Shown: in pieces, positions 52,565 to 63,252 of the stretch
Position numbering within the stretch: the stretch's first letter is position 1
Layout: each line of letters begins with the position of its first letter
NCBI RefSeq assembly: GCF_049634645.1
Contig: NC_134714.1
Span: 4,712,001-4,776,000 of the forward strand
Source of the DNA: Pelodiscus sinensis
Taxonomy: Eukaryota; Chordata; Testudines; Trionychidae
DNA length: 64,000 bases
Direction: 5' to 3'
The notes under the pieces: generated by a model
Databases searched by the model: none
What the model was told of the DNA's origin: nothing
The model's input: the letters and a program-made list of their open reading frames with translations, nothing else
Position numbers and translations under genes: made by a program

Positions 52565-53455
52565 TCAGTGTGGGTTAAGCAACCAGCAGGTGGTGTGACG
52601 GGAAAACCACCTGTAAGGGCATATTAGAAGCATATTGAAAGGGTAAAGAGCCATTCCTTGTAAATCGTTAGTGAAGCCATGTTAAAAAGATTGCAGCTCT
52701 TGATAGATAAGCCTGGATTGTTAGAAAATCAGATGTAGATAATAATTTCATTGGTCTGTGTTTACCTATGTCTTGTTAGCAGTATAACGTGATCTAATTA
52801 ACATATAAATACTAAACTTTGGCACCTTTCTAATATTTCATTGCTCTATGCTATTGATTCAGCGATCAAAAGGGAATAGTAGCATTTAGATGGAAGTTCT
52901 GGTGTAATAATATCATTGTCTTTATTTCTCTTTGAAGTTTGTAGTAAAGCTCTGAACGGGTTGATTCACAGCCTTATGCTACCAAACGTAACCTGTTAGC
53001 AGCCTATGTCTAGAAAATCGAGATCTACTTCAAAGAAATAATGCACGTTACCTGTTCTTCAGCTAAGGCACACCTGCTGTGATCATTTGCTGCCAAGAGA
53101 CTTATCTGCTGAGTTTTAGCAGTAAGGGAACTTTCAGGCTTTACCTGTACTATTTCTGGTTTGTTTAATCATTACCAAGGGAAGTCTTAAGTAGCAAAAC
53201 TGACATCTCCAGGGCTATTCTGGATTAGGTCCTGCAATTCTCAGTGAAAAAAATTGAATACGCTTTGCACATGGACTATCCATTAGACTATAACTTTCTA
53301 AATTAATTTCTGTATATTATCAGCATCACATCCCTGCCATGAAACTGACCTAAGAACTGCCAAATATTATAACTACAGATCTGAGTAACCACGGTAACTC
53401 TCTTTTCCATGTTAGTAAATCTTAGATGTAATTACTCTAATGGCTGTATGTTGCA
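52565..53455. other. No recognised feature
   Basis: About 890 bp of AT-rich unassigned DNA. Confidence 0.4.
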
Positions 53456-53692
53456 GTGGGGGAGGTCTAGGTTGGATATTAGGAAAAACTATTTCCCTAG
53501 GAGGGTGGGGAAGCACTGGGATGGGTTCCCTAGAGAGGGGGTGGAATCTCCATCCCTAGAGATTTTTAAGATCCCAGCTTGACAAAGCCCTGGCTGAGAT
53601 GATTGAGTTGGGATTGGTCCTGCCTTGGGCAGGTGGTTGGACTCGATGACTCCTGAGGTCTCTTCCAACCCTAGGAGTCTATGATTCTATCG
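53456..53692 (+). mobile_element. CR1-type LINE tail (sense)
   Basis: 'gggggaggtctaggttggat', 'aaaactatttccctaggagg', 'gcttgacaaagccctggctg', 'gggattggtcctgccttggg' and 'tctatgattctatc'. A complete 3' tail; it shows what the truncated end at 7664 should have looked like. Confidence 0.9.
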
Positions 53693-54586
53693 TAAGTGTA
53701 TATTTGGGTGAGTTCTGAATATTCATTTACTTGGTGGGTTATGCACCCAATCTCTTGGGACTGGTAGAATGTGGATACGGTGAATAAGGTTTTAAATAGC
53801 CCTCATGATATTAAATGTGGGCTGTATGGGTGGGCGCCAAAGGCTGGATTGGTTAAAGAGGAAAGTATTTTGGCTTTTTGGTAACCAGCAAGCCATTACA
53901 GAACCTGTTTGGTTACAGGTGTGGTGATATCTAATTTAATAAACCACCAGTTTTGAGGTTCACCTGTCCTGATCTTTACAGATAACCCTTATTGAGCATT
54001 CTTATTAGACCCTCTCCTGTGATTACACTCCCAGCTGGCAATACCATGCTTTTGCCTAAAATACTCTCATAGGTAAAGCTCCGAAAGGCATAAAGATGAC
54101 GCGTGAACAATTTCAGTTCAAGGGCAAAATAATCCTGGTGAAAACCATGTTTCAGAAGGGAAAAGATCATTGTAGCAGAGCACTTTGGTGCGTGGAGAAT
54201 CACGAGCAGCTACAGAAACGAAGACAAGTTACCATGGCTCCACCCATTATCATGGAAGGTAGTGAGAAGGTGTCGTGCTGAGACCACCGCCTGTCCCGGT
54301 CATCAGTATGGTCTTATTATTTCCTTCTACTACCCCACTGGTCTGTTTATATCCATCTGTTGTCTTATACTTAGATTGGATGCTCTCTGGCACAGAGTCT
54401 GTCTTTTTGTTTTGTCTGTACAGTGTCTGTTTGTTTGGGTTTTTTTTTTTTTTGTCTGTATGGCATCTGTCTTGTTGTTCTGTCTCTGCGGTGTCTCTCA
54501 TTTTGTTCTGTCTCTACCACGTCTGTCTTTTTCTTCTGTCTGTACAGCATATGGTACAGTGAGCTTCTGGACCATGACTAGGACTC
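53693..54586. other. Unassigned with T-rich (TGTCTGT) segment
   Basis: 54330-54560 repeats 'ttctgtctgtacagcat' and 'ttgttctgtctctgcggtgt' phrases in an imperfect, pyrimidine-rich way, a loose low-complexity region. No gene. Confidence 0.4.
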
Positions 54587-54589
54587 TTA

Positions 54590-54929
54590 GGCTATGTCTA
54601 CACTAGCGGGTTCTTGTGTAAGAACACATCCACACTGCCATGTGCTTTTGCGCAAGAGCATCCATAGCAGTGCAGACGCTCTCTCACGCAAGAAAGCTCT
54701 GATGGCCATTTTAGCCATAGGGCTTTCTTGCTCAAGAAACCCCTGCTGCGCATCCACACTGCCCTCTTGTGCAAGAGGGCTTACACTTGTTAGATGCAAG
54801 AATCCCTGTCTTCCGACGCTGTACCGTAAATCTTCTTGCACAAGAGCGGGCGGGCAGTGTGGACGCTCTGCAAGTTCTTGCGCAAGAATGGCCATTCTTG
54901 CACAAGAACCCGCCAGTGTAGACATAGCC
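54590..54929. mobile_element. Palindromic MITE, CTTGCGCAAG family
   Basis: 340 bp with an exact TTA duplication (54587-54589 and 54930-54932). It opens GGCTATGTCTACACTAGCGG and closes CCGCCAGTGTAGACATAGCC. Words: 'cttttgcgcaagagc', 'cttgcgcaagaatggccatt' and 'agctctgatggccattttag'. It is the stand-alone version of the interrupted element at 21186. Confidence 0.88.
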
Positions 54930-54932
54930 TTA

Positions 54933-55249
54933 GGGTGTGTCTACACTGCAGGGCTTAACCCAAAATAAGCTACGCAAATTGAGCTATGTCAATTGTATAT
55001 CATATTTCAAAATAGCTTATTTCAAAACAGGGAGTGTCTGCACAGCACTTCTTTCGAAATAGAGCACGCTTCCTCCGACTTCCCTTATTCCTCATATAAT
55101 GAGGGTTACATGAGTCAGGGTAAGAAGTCCTCCAGCTTGACAGTATTTTTACGCCATTTTGAAATAACTGCCTGCTGTGTAGACATGGACTAAGTTGTTT
55201 CAGAATAGCACTAGTTATTTTGAAATACTGTTGCAGTGTAGACGTACTC
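54933..55249. mobile_element. MITE, TATTTCGAAATA family (short form)
   Basis: 317 bp, opening GGGTGTGTCTACACTGCAGG immediately after the TTA that closes the previous MITE, and closing 'gcagtgtagacgtactc' before TCA. It matches 20346-20587 in reverse. The central hairpin is at 55084-55109. Confidence 0.8.
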
Positions 55250-55252
55250 TCA

Positions 55253-57507
55253 GGCAGTATGGTAATGAATAATAATAAAGCAACAGGTGATGACTCTTGC
55301 ATAGTGGATGCCTAGTTCTGTTGGTACTTACATCTCCTGTGTATTCGTTTTATGCCTCAGAGATTGGGCCCCAAATCCAGAAAAGCACCATGCACATGCC
55401 CATAGATTTCCCAGTTGCATTATCTCACAGAAAGTTTTGCAAATCCTCAAATGCATCTCAGGATCTGGCCTTCGGCTCTTTTGCAATCCAGGGGACCATG
55501 TACTCTTCCTACTGGGCTCTCCCATAATGGCTCCCATTGCGCTCTTAATTTGCATTCACATTGAGCATGGTCTCACAAAGAACATGCCTGGGAAGAGTTT
55601 ACTATGCAAGTTGAGTGATTAGCTCTAGATGGATGTTTTTATCCTTGTGAAGAGACAGTTAGAGAGAAGCGACAGTGGCTGCCACTGCATTTCAATGCCA
55701 TAATTGAGTTGAAAGGACTCTTAAATCCTGGAAAATGCTTTTTCAGTTTTGAAGAAGGTAGTTTAAAAAACCTTTTATATTTGCTTTTGACAGCTGCTGG
55801 AGCCATTACAGTAGGAGATCAAATAATTAACTGGGAAGGTTCTTTGGGTGTTTGATACCATCGTTTATCATGGTAATTCTGGCCACCAAGAACAGCTTGG
55901 CATGTGATGGATATTTATTCAGCATTTTCTACTCACTACACTTAAAGGAAATTACTCATTGCTCAGAGGGACACAAACCAACACCCCCCTAGTTCCAACA
56001 CCTGCAAACATGTGAGGAGGTTGGAAGCTGAGTACAAAGCTACCAAATGATGGGCCCAAAATCAACCCCTTGGGTGCACACGTCCTACCTTAGGGGTCAG
56101 AGTTGAATTTTCTGACTTGAGCTCCTTTCCATATAATGATGCCTGAGGTTGGATGTGCACAAATCTCTCCTTTCGTTAATATAAATTGACCCCATGGAAA
56201 AAGTCCTCAACAGGAGGTATGACATGAGCAGCAGAAATATGCTTGCTCTGTCCATTTTAGCACACCTGGATGTGCATTGCGTGGAAAATCCTGGGGCCAT
56301 GTTTCTGGGAACCTACACTTCACACAGAGAGTTCTAATTAAATGAATTAACTTATTTAACATGGCACCCGCATTAAGCTCTGGGGAGATGTGCAGAAATG
56401 ATACCTACAAGTCACAATAAAGCAGATGTGTTTGTTTCCAATTAAAATGGCTGGAGAATGTTTCCTTAATTCATTTCTCCCAGCTGGTGAAATATAATGC
56501 ATTAGAGAATCCAATGTCAGTATACTTTGGGACTTTATGATACAGAGCCCTAGCTGTGGTAGCTTGAGGATTCATCAGCGATGTATTTGCCCAGCGATTC
56601 CTTTTCAGGTTTCCATTGCAGTTGTCAAAAGGTGTGTGCTCTGTGCTTTCATATCCTGATTCGTACAGATCCCTCCTCATTGTGGCAGCCGAGTTCCTTG
56701 GAGAAGTGAGCTGAACAATTTGACGAGCAGCATTCACATGCGATCCTTTTGGGTTGTCTTCTTCTCTGAACTTTGCATTGTCCGATGTCACTCCGTAAGG
56801 AATCAATAGTTTGTGGTTTATTTTAAATGAGTTTTGCTTTAAATAAATAAGTACATAAGCAATGTGGGGCACGACACGGATTGGGAGTATAGCTAACTGA
56901 AGGATTATAAACTACATTTATAAGGGAAAATGCATTTAGCTGGGGGCAAAACTCTGCTGGGTATTAGCAAAGACCTAATCCCGCTTTGTGTTCTGCAAAA
57001 GCAGCAAACTCATGTGAGCTATGGGTGTAAATCTCCACACCATGCCTAGGGGACTGTGATGAGATGTCTGGAGAAACACAAAGCCCTGGGTTGGTGAGGT
57101 TCTCACAAATCCATGGTCAACAAAGATAGGTTGAGCTCGTTTTCAGTTGAACTTGGAAGGACTCACACAGTGCCAGGGGTTAAAATGACTAAAGGAAGAC
57201 GCAGGTTGTCTGGAAAAGTTTTCCAATGATTAAATGTATTAGACTGCAAAATAGTGTTACAAAGGATGTAGGTGGACCACCAAGGCAGGGAACATTAAAA
57301 AACATACAGCCCTGAACAGTTCTGTGCTGTTAGGGGTATGGATTGGATGCTTCAGCTGGAAATTTTCAGCTCTGATTTCCTTAATGTTCTACCATGGGCT
57401 TTGGTAATGCGAAAAAATCTACCTTCCAAAGCTGCTTCCTGCATGCCATCAGTTTAACCATTTCTGCATTAAAATTAGAAATAGTCAACAAAGTTTTCTG
57501 TATGCAA
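55253..57507. other. No recognised repeat or gene; possible conserved non-coding segments
   Basis: About 2.2 kb. It appears single-copy; 55640-55860 and 56340-56520 are AT-rich with ATTA/TAAT words and no coding bias. The 133-codon frame at 56471-56872 (minus) has no recognisable motif. Confidence 0.35.
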
Positions 57508-57810
57508 GCTGTTATTTCGAAATAATTTTTAAATAACAGACAGCTTATTCCGACGTTTGTAACTCTCATTCTACGAAGAATAATGCTTATTCCTAAATAG
57601 CTCTTTCAAAATAAGACGTGTGTAAATGCTCCACTGCTGCTATTTCGAAATAGCCCCTCACTCGGGCCATTTAAATGATTCCTCCTGGGGCTCTAAATCG
57701 AGATAGCACATTTACATTAGGGAAGCCTGCCTCAGACTCATTTTGTGGCTTTCCTACAGTGTAGATGTGCTATTTTGAAGTAAGCTATTTCGGAATAACT
57801 ATTCCAGAAT

Positions 57811-57996
57811 ATTCAGGGGGTAGCCGAGTTAGTCTGTACAGGATAAACTTAAAAAACAACAAATGGTCTGGTAGCACTTATAGACTACCAAAATATATTG
57901 ATGGTATCATGAGCTTTCGTGGGTGCAGCCCACTTCTTCAGATGACAGGAGTTTTTACTACCAGTGCTAGCAGACCATTTGTTGTTTTTTAAGTTG
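57811..57996. mobile_element. Penelope-derived inverted mini-element with 10-bp target duplication
   Basis: 186 bp flanked by ATTCCAGAAT on both sides (57801-57810 and 57997-58006). One side is a Penelope 3' tail read in reverse ('gccgagttagtctgtacagg', 'atcatgagctttcgtgggtg'). The outer parts are mirror images ('aacttaaaaaacaacaaatg' with 'ggtctggtagca', against 'gcagaccatttgttgttttt'). It is thus a tiny head-to-head version of the 4-kb structure at 26341. Confidence 0.85.
57901..57945 (-). ncRNA. Hammerhead-ribozyme-like motif, Penelope mini-element
   Basis: On the minus strand: CTGAAGA, stem GTGGG/CCCAC with loop CTGCA, GAAA, then 'gctcatgatacc'. A different subfamily from the 30-kb copies but the same core order. 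Confidence 0.45.
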
Positions 57997-58046
57997 ATTC
58001 CAGAATAGCTTATTCCAAAATACCTGTGCAGTATAGACATAGCTCT

Positions 58047-59166
58047 TGTGTCCTCTTAGCTTCCTGAGTATCTAGATTAGGGCATAACCATAACCATAAC
58101 TTGGCATAACCCTTGCTCATGTGCATGAGTACTTCCACACTCCACTCTGCTAGCCCCACAGAAATGACATGCTTGCCAGCAAGCATCTGGGCGGCCCAAT
58201 CGCATCCATAGCTTTGTCAGTTCTCGCATCCATTTGTGCGGATGATTTAAGACAGAACGAGACCAAGAATTTTTGCCAGTCCGAATTCACTGACATGGAG
58301 CCCTACATTGTTTCCGTTCTTTGGACCATCCTGTAGGTCTTTGCCCCTCCAGATTTAATTGTCCTAGTAGTCGTTCAAAATCAAAACTCTTCCGTTCGAC
58401 TTTAGCATCAGACGGAAAGCCGCTCTTCTTTCCGATCACGAAAAAATCCTTGTGTTACAGGACGATGCGCATTGTACTACAGAAATAACTTGTGTTTGAT
58501 TGTAGGTAGCCACGCTTTGTGGGACTGACTTCTCAGCGAAGGGCAGTTATATAAGTAGCCACCGATTTGTCTGTGAAAGATGAAAAATCAAACAAACAAA
58601 GCCACTTTGATTTCTTAGCTGTGAAAGATACCAGGCCAGAGTCTCACTTGGCGTAAAACAGCAAAGCTCTTGAATTGAAGAATACCTATTACATCCATAA
58701 ATCAGGTGAGGTTCCGCATCACAGTTCTCATCATGTCCGAACTTGCTGTCTGAAACAGAAGGTGGGGAGAGAGCGAGTATTGTGCACGATTAACGGTTAC
58801 CTTCATGTATGTCGATACACCAGATCAAATGCAGGAAGGGAAATGTCAGAGAAATGTAGCAAGCTGGTAAATCATATCCAGGTGTCCCCAGAGAAGAAGG
58901 CTGCTGCTCCTGCTACACCTGGATAAATTCACAACAGAGAGGTCACCCCATTCCCTTCCCATGGAAAGGTGTCGTGTCTGATTCAGAACTTGCCTTCCCA
59001 TTTGTAATCTGCTCAGGACCTTCCGGAGGGTCACCGGCTCAGACCTAAATTGTTAGACTGGGTGAATGAGCCAACCTAGTGACCATGTCAGAAGCACCGA
59101 AAGAAAGGCATTCCCTATCATGGTGTGTCTACACCGCGCCATTATTTTGAGATAACAATGCGATGG
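58047..59166. other. No recognised feature
   Basis: About 1.1 kb unassigned. A short tandem 'cataaccataaccataac' occurs near 58084. A MITE-like phrase ('catggtgtgtctacaccgcg' then 'ttattttgagataacaatgc') at 59118-59165 is a truncated TATTTCGAAATA-type end. Confidence 0.4.
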
Positions 59167-59465
59167 CATCAAGTCCAGTCCCCTGCCCTCACAGCAGGGC
59201 CAAGAACCGTCTAGATCATCCCTGATAGATGTCTATCCAATCTGCTCTTAAATATCTCCCACTTCCTTATAACCAGGACTCACTGAGCTGCGGCGAGTCC
59301 CACTTGCCAGCTGCACTGTCCGGCGTTCTACGCATGAGCAAATCTACTTGCCACGGGCGAGTAGATTACATAGATTGTCGAGCCCTGCTTATAACACCCT
59401 TTTAGGTACTTGAAACCTGCTATCATGTCCCCTCTCGGCCTTCTCTTTTCCAAATTAAACTAATT
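59167..59465 (-). mobile_element. CR1-type LINE tail, split by a hAT-like MITE (antisense)
   Basis: 'catcaagtccagtcccctgc', 'cctgatagatgtctatccaa' and 'tgctcttaaatatctcccac' on the left; 'tgaaacctgctatcatgtcc' and 'ccttctcttttccaaattaa' on the right. The terminal ATTCTATGA part is missing because the copy starts inside the MITE-like fragment at 59165. Confidence 0.8.
59274..59387. mobile_element. hAT-like MITE with exact 8-bp target duplication
   Basis: 114 bp, opening CAGGACTCACTGAGC and closing GATTGTCGAGCCCTG, so the ends are imperfect CAGGNCTC inverted repeats. CTTATAAC flanks both sides exactly (59266-59273 and 59388-59395). The 8-bp duplication and CAG...CTG ends are the hAT signature. 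It interrupts a CR1 copy. Confidence 0.88.
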
Positions 59466-60344
59466 ACCCTTCACTTTTCAAAAAGCACTGGAATTTAGAT
59501 TATAAAGTCTTCATGGGTCGAAGCCATCTTTTTATTCTATGTCTGTACATCTCCTAGCGCAGTGAGGTTCCACTCCATGACTGGGGTTGCAAGGCACGAC
59601 CACAGTATAAGTAAGCAAGTAACAAACAGGAATTTGAAAAGGATGGTTGTTCAGTGAGTGTATTTAGAGGCTGATTTTGCAGATCGAAAATGGATATTTT
59701 ATATAACAAGCAAGAAAAGAAATCTCCTTCTTTCCAAGGCCCATACTTTTCATGCTGATAAAATCAGTCCAAACATACATTATTCCATACACATAATGGC
59801 CTGGCTAATGTGTCTTTCTGGGCCTTGACACAGAACGAGCTAAAAATACCAGATGGCCTTGCACAAATTAGAACAATTACAGTACTACACTACAGAGGGA
59901 TTTCTCCCGACACTCACATCAAGGCTGTTTCTCATGTTCTCTCTGCTCAGAAACTAGCTTCCAACACAAATAAATCAGTTTCCCGGCTTGGAGAGTGTGT
60001 TCCACTCCTAATCTAAACCTATAAACCAGCCTCTTGTCAATTTTGCTGTCATTTAATGAACCTGACGTTGGGACAGAGCAGATATCTCAGGGTCAGATGC
60101 CAGCACTGTCCTTCTGGTGACTCGTCGGTTACTCTGTGGGCCCATTAACATCGGGGATATTTGCACAGATAAGGGGCCACTCCGTGTAAGGATGGCAGAT
60201 TCTGGCCCTAAATGATCCAACTATAAATGTCAATAATCAAGCTCATTTTCCTCAACAGCTATATTACCAGCATGGCCATGTTGGGCAAAGCTGTTCCCTC
60301 TTATTAGCCGGGCTGCATGACCATCATAAACATTTAAATGTAGG
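59466..60344. other. No recognised feature
   Basis: About 880 bp unassigned. Confidence 0.4.
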
Positions 60345-60722
60345 ACTAGAACTAGGGGTCACCAAATGAAATTAATTTGTAGCAGGTTTAAAACAAGCAA
60401 AAGGAAGTGTTTCTGCATGCAGAGCTCAGTCAACCTGTGGAACTCCTTGCCGGAAGATGTTGTGAAGACCAGGATTTGATCAGAGTTCAAAAAAGAACTA
60501 GATAAATCCATGGAGGTTAGGTCCATCGATACTTATTAGCCAGGATGGGTAGGAATGGTGTCCCTACCTCTGTTTGACAGAGGCTGGAAATCGGTGACAG
60601 GGGAGGGATCACTTGGTGATTCCCTGTTCTGTTCATTGCCTCTGGGGCACCTGGTATTGGCCACTGTCAGCAGACAGGACACTGTGCTAGATTGGCCTTT
60701 GGTCTGACCCTGTATGGCCAAA
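60345..60722 (+). mobile_element. CR1-type LINE tail (ATGTTCTTA type), sense
   Basis: 'gggtcaccaaatgaaattaa', 'tggaactccttgccggaaga', 'aaaaaagaactagataaatc', 'gccaggatgggtaggaatgg' and 'ggcctttggtctgaccctgt'. It lacks the terminal repeats. Confidence 0.88.
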
Positions 60723-62387
60723 GAGCTGCCCATGGAATTCGTGAAACACAGGCCTTGGCACTCGACCGCCTCTGTGCACGACAGCAGAAGTGGACCTGTC
60801 CTTCTTGAGCCCTGGTGAGGTGCCTGCAAGCCCACACAGAGCTCGCCCTTTGTGCCCGCAGGAAAGTAATTTGTGAGACCCCTTTGAGGGACACCGAATG
60901 CCCCTCCTCCCAGGGCGGGGTAGTGGGAGTGCGCCTCTACCCAGCGCCACCCGCCCTGCTCTCCTTTGCGTCGGGGAGGCACCACGCTCCAGATCCACGT
61001 GTGTGTGTGAGGATTGCTCAGGAGAGGGAGATCCCAGGGCTTCTGTAGCGGAAACAGGCTCTTACCGGGTGCTAAGGCTGGCATGGGATCTGGGTGGCGA
61101 GGGAACTCAACAGTTGGGGTTGCGGGTGTGTCGCTTGGTACAAAGGGAGAGGGGGAGACGGCGGAGGTCTGCCTTAGCTTCTCCAGGACTCTGAGGTGAG
61201 CCAGGAGCTGGCACCAGTTAGGACAGTCATCGGCAGGTAATTGTCACCACCACTAGGACTGTTGTACCATCACACCGTTCCCTTTCCTCCTCCTGACATG
61301 GCCCCAGACAACCACCTGTCCTGTGGAGCCGGGAGGCTATTTCACCCCCGAGAACACCACACTATTTCAGCAGCATGAGGCGAGGGCTGGACAGGAGACA
61401 GGGAGATGGACTATCACATTTTTTCCTTCACACCAGCCCCACCCCCGCCTTTGCCTGTTTGATGTTCCTATTGAAACCAATGGGGAGTTTTAGGCGTGTA
61501 AAGTCTGCCAGATTCATGCTCATGGAGCTGAAAATAGATTTTGTTGGATGTAGCAGTAAAAATACATCCCCGCTATAGAAACCGAGGATTACATTTTACG
61601 ACTAACTTTCCCCCCTCCCCTCATTAGACTGTCTCACGTCAGGCCATGCTGTGAAATGCGCTATCAATCAGTCGGCGATAAGGAATTTCTTTTTTCAGCT
61701 ACCAATTTTCTTCCTGCAAGAGAGGAGACGCACGGCAGTTCTTTCATCCTCTGATATTTTGAGGATCCTCCCCGGGGGCAGGGCCGTAGCGGGAATTCCA
61801 AGCACATGAAACACCACACTAGGGGACGACTGCAGAAAAACTCATCTGTGAACGTTCATTTGCATTTTTAAATGAAGTCTAGCTCTACCTGCCTTTTGCG
61901 GGCACTTCTCATGAATATTTTAGCAAGTGAGTTTACTGGCAGAGATGTCCATGGAAACGGTGCGTTTTTTGGTAGCTACAGGAGAATTTTTATATTTGCT
62001 TCTGATGAGCACTGAAGCCTACCTTGGAAATTATTTTAAGAGGGAAGGCTGCAGTCTATTCCAAACCTAGCTTCTCCTCCATGGTCTGCTGCTGACTGCG
62101 TGTTCGATGCTGAGCAAGTCACATCCTAGATTGGTGTCTCTGTTTCCCTCCCACCCTTTACGTGTCATGTTCATTTATGCAGTGAGCTGTTCAGGAGTAG
62201 GGTTTCTCTGTCTCCCACGAGATGCTTGTATGGTGTTTAGCTCATGGGAGCTCCCCTCTTGATGGGAGCCTGCAGGCCCTGCTGTCTGTCAACTGGTAGA
62301 CTGTGAAGGTTTATTCATTCAATCAAGGATCATGAGTGAGTGAGCCAAGGAAACTCACAGTGGAAAACTTCGGCACAATCTACAGGA
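60723..62387. other. Unassigned; GC-rich start, possible conserved non-coding DNA at 61600-62060
   Basis: 60730-61200 is GC-rich and open in several frames on both strands without a recognisable domain. 61600-62060 is AT-rich, apparently single-copy, with phrases such as 'tgcgctatcaatcagtcggc' and 'cttctcatgaatattttagc' that look like vertebrate regulatory DNA. No gene identified. Confidence 0.35.
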
Positions 62388-62505
62388 CATAAGAACATAA
62401 GAATGGCCAGACCGGGTTAGATGAAAGATCCATCTAGCCCAGTATCCTGTCTGCCGACAATGGCCAATGCCAGACACCCCAGAGGGAGTAAACAAAACAG
62501 GTAGA
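62388..62505 (-). mobile_element. CR1-type LINE tail (ATGTTCTTA type), antisense
   Basis: 'cataagaacataagaatggc', 'gaaagatccatctagcccag', 'ctgtctgccgacaatggcca' and 'accccagagggagtaaacaa'. Interrupted by the next CR1 tail. Confidence 0.88.
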
Positions 62506-62598
62506 ATCATAGAATCATAGATCACTAGAACGGGAAGAGACCTCGAGAGTCATCGAGTCCAGTCCCCTGCCCTCATGGCAGGACCGAGCACTGTCTAA
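62506..62598 (-). mobile_element. CR1-type LINE tail (ATTCTATGA type), antisense
   Basis: 'agaatcatagaatcatagat', 'gacctcgagagtcatcgagt' and 'ctgccctcatggcaggaccg', inserted behind the previous CR1 tail. Two CR1 subfamilies are thus nested end to end. Confidence 0.9.
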
Positions 62599-63252
62599 CT
62601 ACCAAGTGATCCCTTGAGGGCAATAATTACCAGCCACAGCTATTTAAGGCATCATCTTGAATAACAAAATTCGCAGGGGACATGACAATCTGCTCATGGA
62701 CTGTGGGCAAGCCAAAGAGAAAGATGGAATTCCTAGAACAGATAAGTAACGATGGATTCTTAACCGAGTTCTGCCAATGAAGAGACACCAGGTCTTCTCC
62801 TCCGTGGGACAGGTCCCACTGCAGAGAAGAAAGAGGTTGGGAAGGCCACACGTTCCCCATGCTTCGTGTTCGGAGCAGTATTGATATGCACTCTGAGTTC
62901 CTACTCTGCTCTTCTCTTGGTCTGGATCTGCTGTGCCGGTAAGCGGCGCTAGCCATACACCAGACATCTGAGAATAACGGCCCTTCATTCCAGTGGAGAG
63001 GGCGTCCTGGTGCTCTTTTGTGAGAGGAAAAAGGGACCTTCCCCACCTCCCATTTGAAGCTCCACAAACAACCCATTTGTTATCATCTCGCTAGTGTTTG
63101 ATTCTTCCGACTCCGAACACAGGAGAGCAGCAGCAGCTCAGAGCCGTGTTCAAGGATGACGGCATTTTCAATTTCACTAGGCTCGTCCAGCTGTGGCGGC
63201 TTCTTTCTGGCATGGCGGCAGGGTGATAGGAAAAATAAAAGGCTCCCTCCGC
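62599..63252. other. No recognised feature
   Basis: About 650 bp with an open frame of 149 codons on the minus strand (62627-63076). It contains no domain I recognise and sits between CR1 copies. Possibly an unnamed repeat. Confidence 0.35.

Larger units (their letters stand above)
57508..58045. mobile_element. MITE, TATTTCGAAATA family, split by a Penelope mini-insertion
   Basis: It contains 'gttatttcgaaataattttt', 'ctatttcgaaatagcccctc', 'cctcctggggctctaaatcg' and 'cctcagactcattttgtggc' in family order, and closes 'gcagtatagacatagctc'. The left terminus is eroded. The central hairpin is at 57559-57585. A 186-bp Penelope-derived piece sits at 57811-57996. Confidence 0.8.

Noticed and set aside
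1420..55249. CRISPR array or bacterial operon structure from the repeated words
   Set aside because: Repeats are palindromic transposon arms with target duplications, not equal repeats with unique spacers, and surrounding elements are vertebrate.
60536..61084. 182-codon frame on the minus strand in GC-rich DNA
   Set aside because: Starts inside a sense CR1 tail and runs through GC-rich DNA where several other frames are equally open; no family signature.
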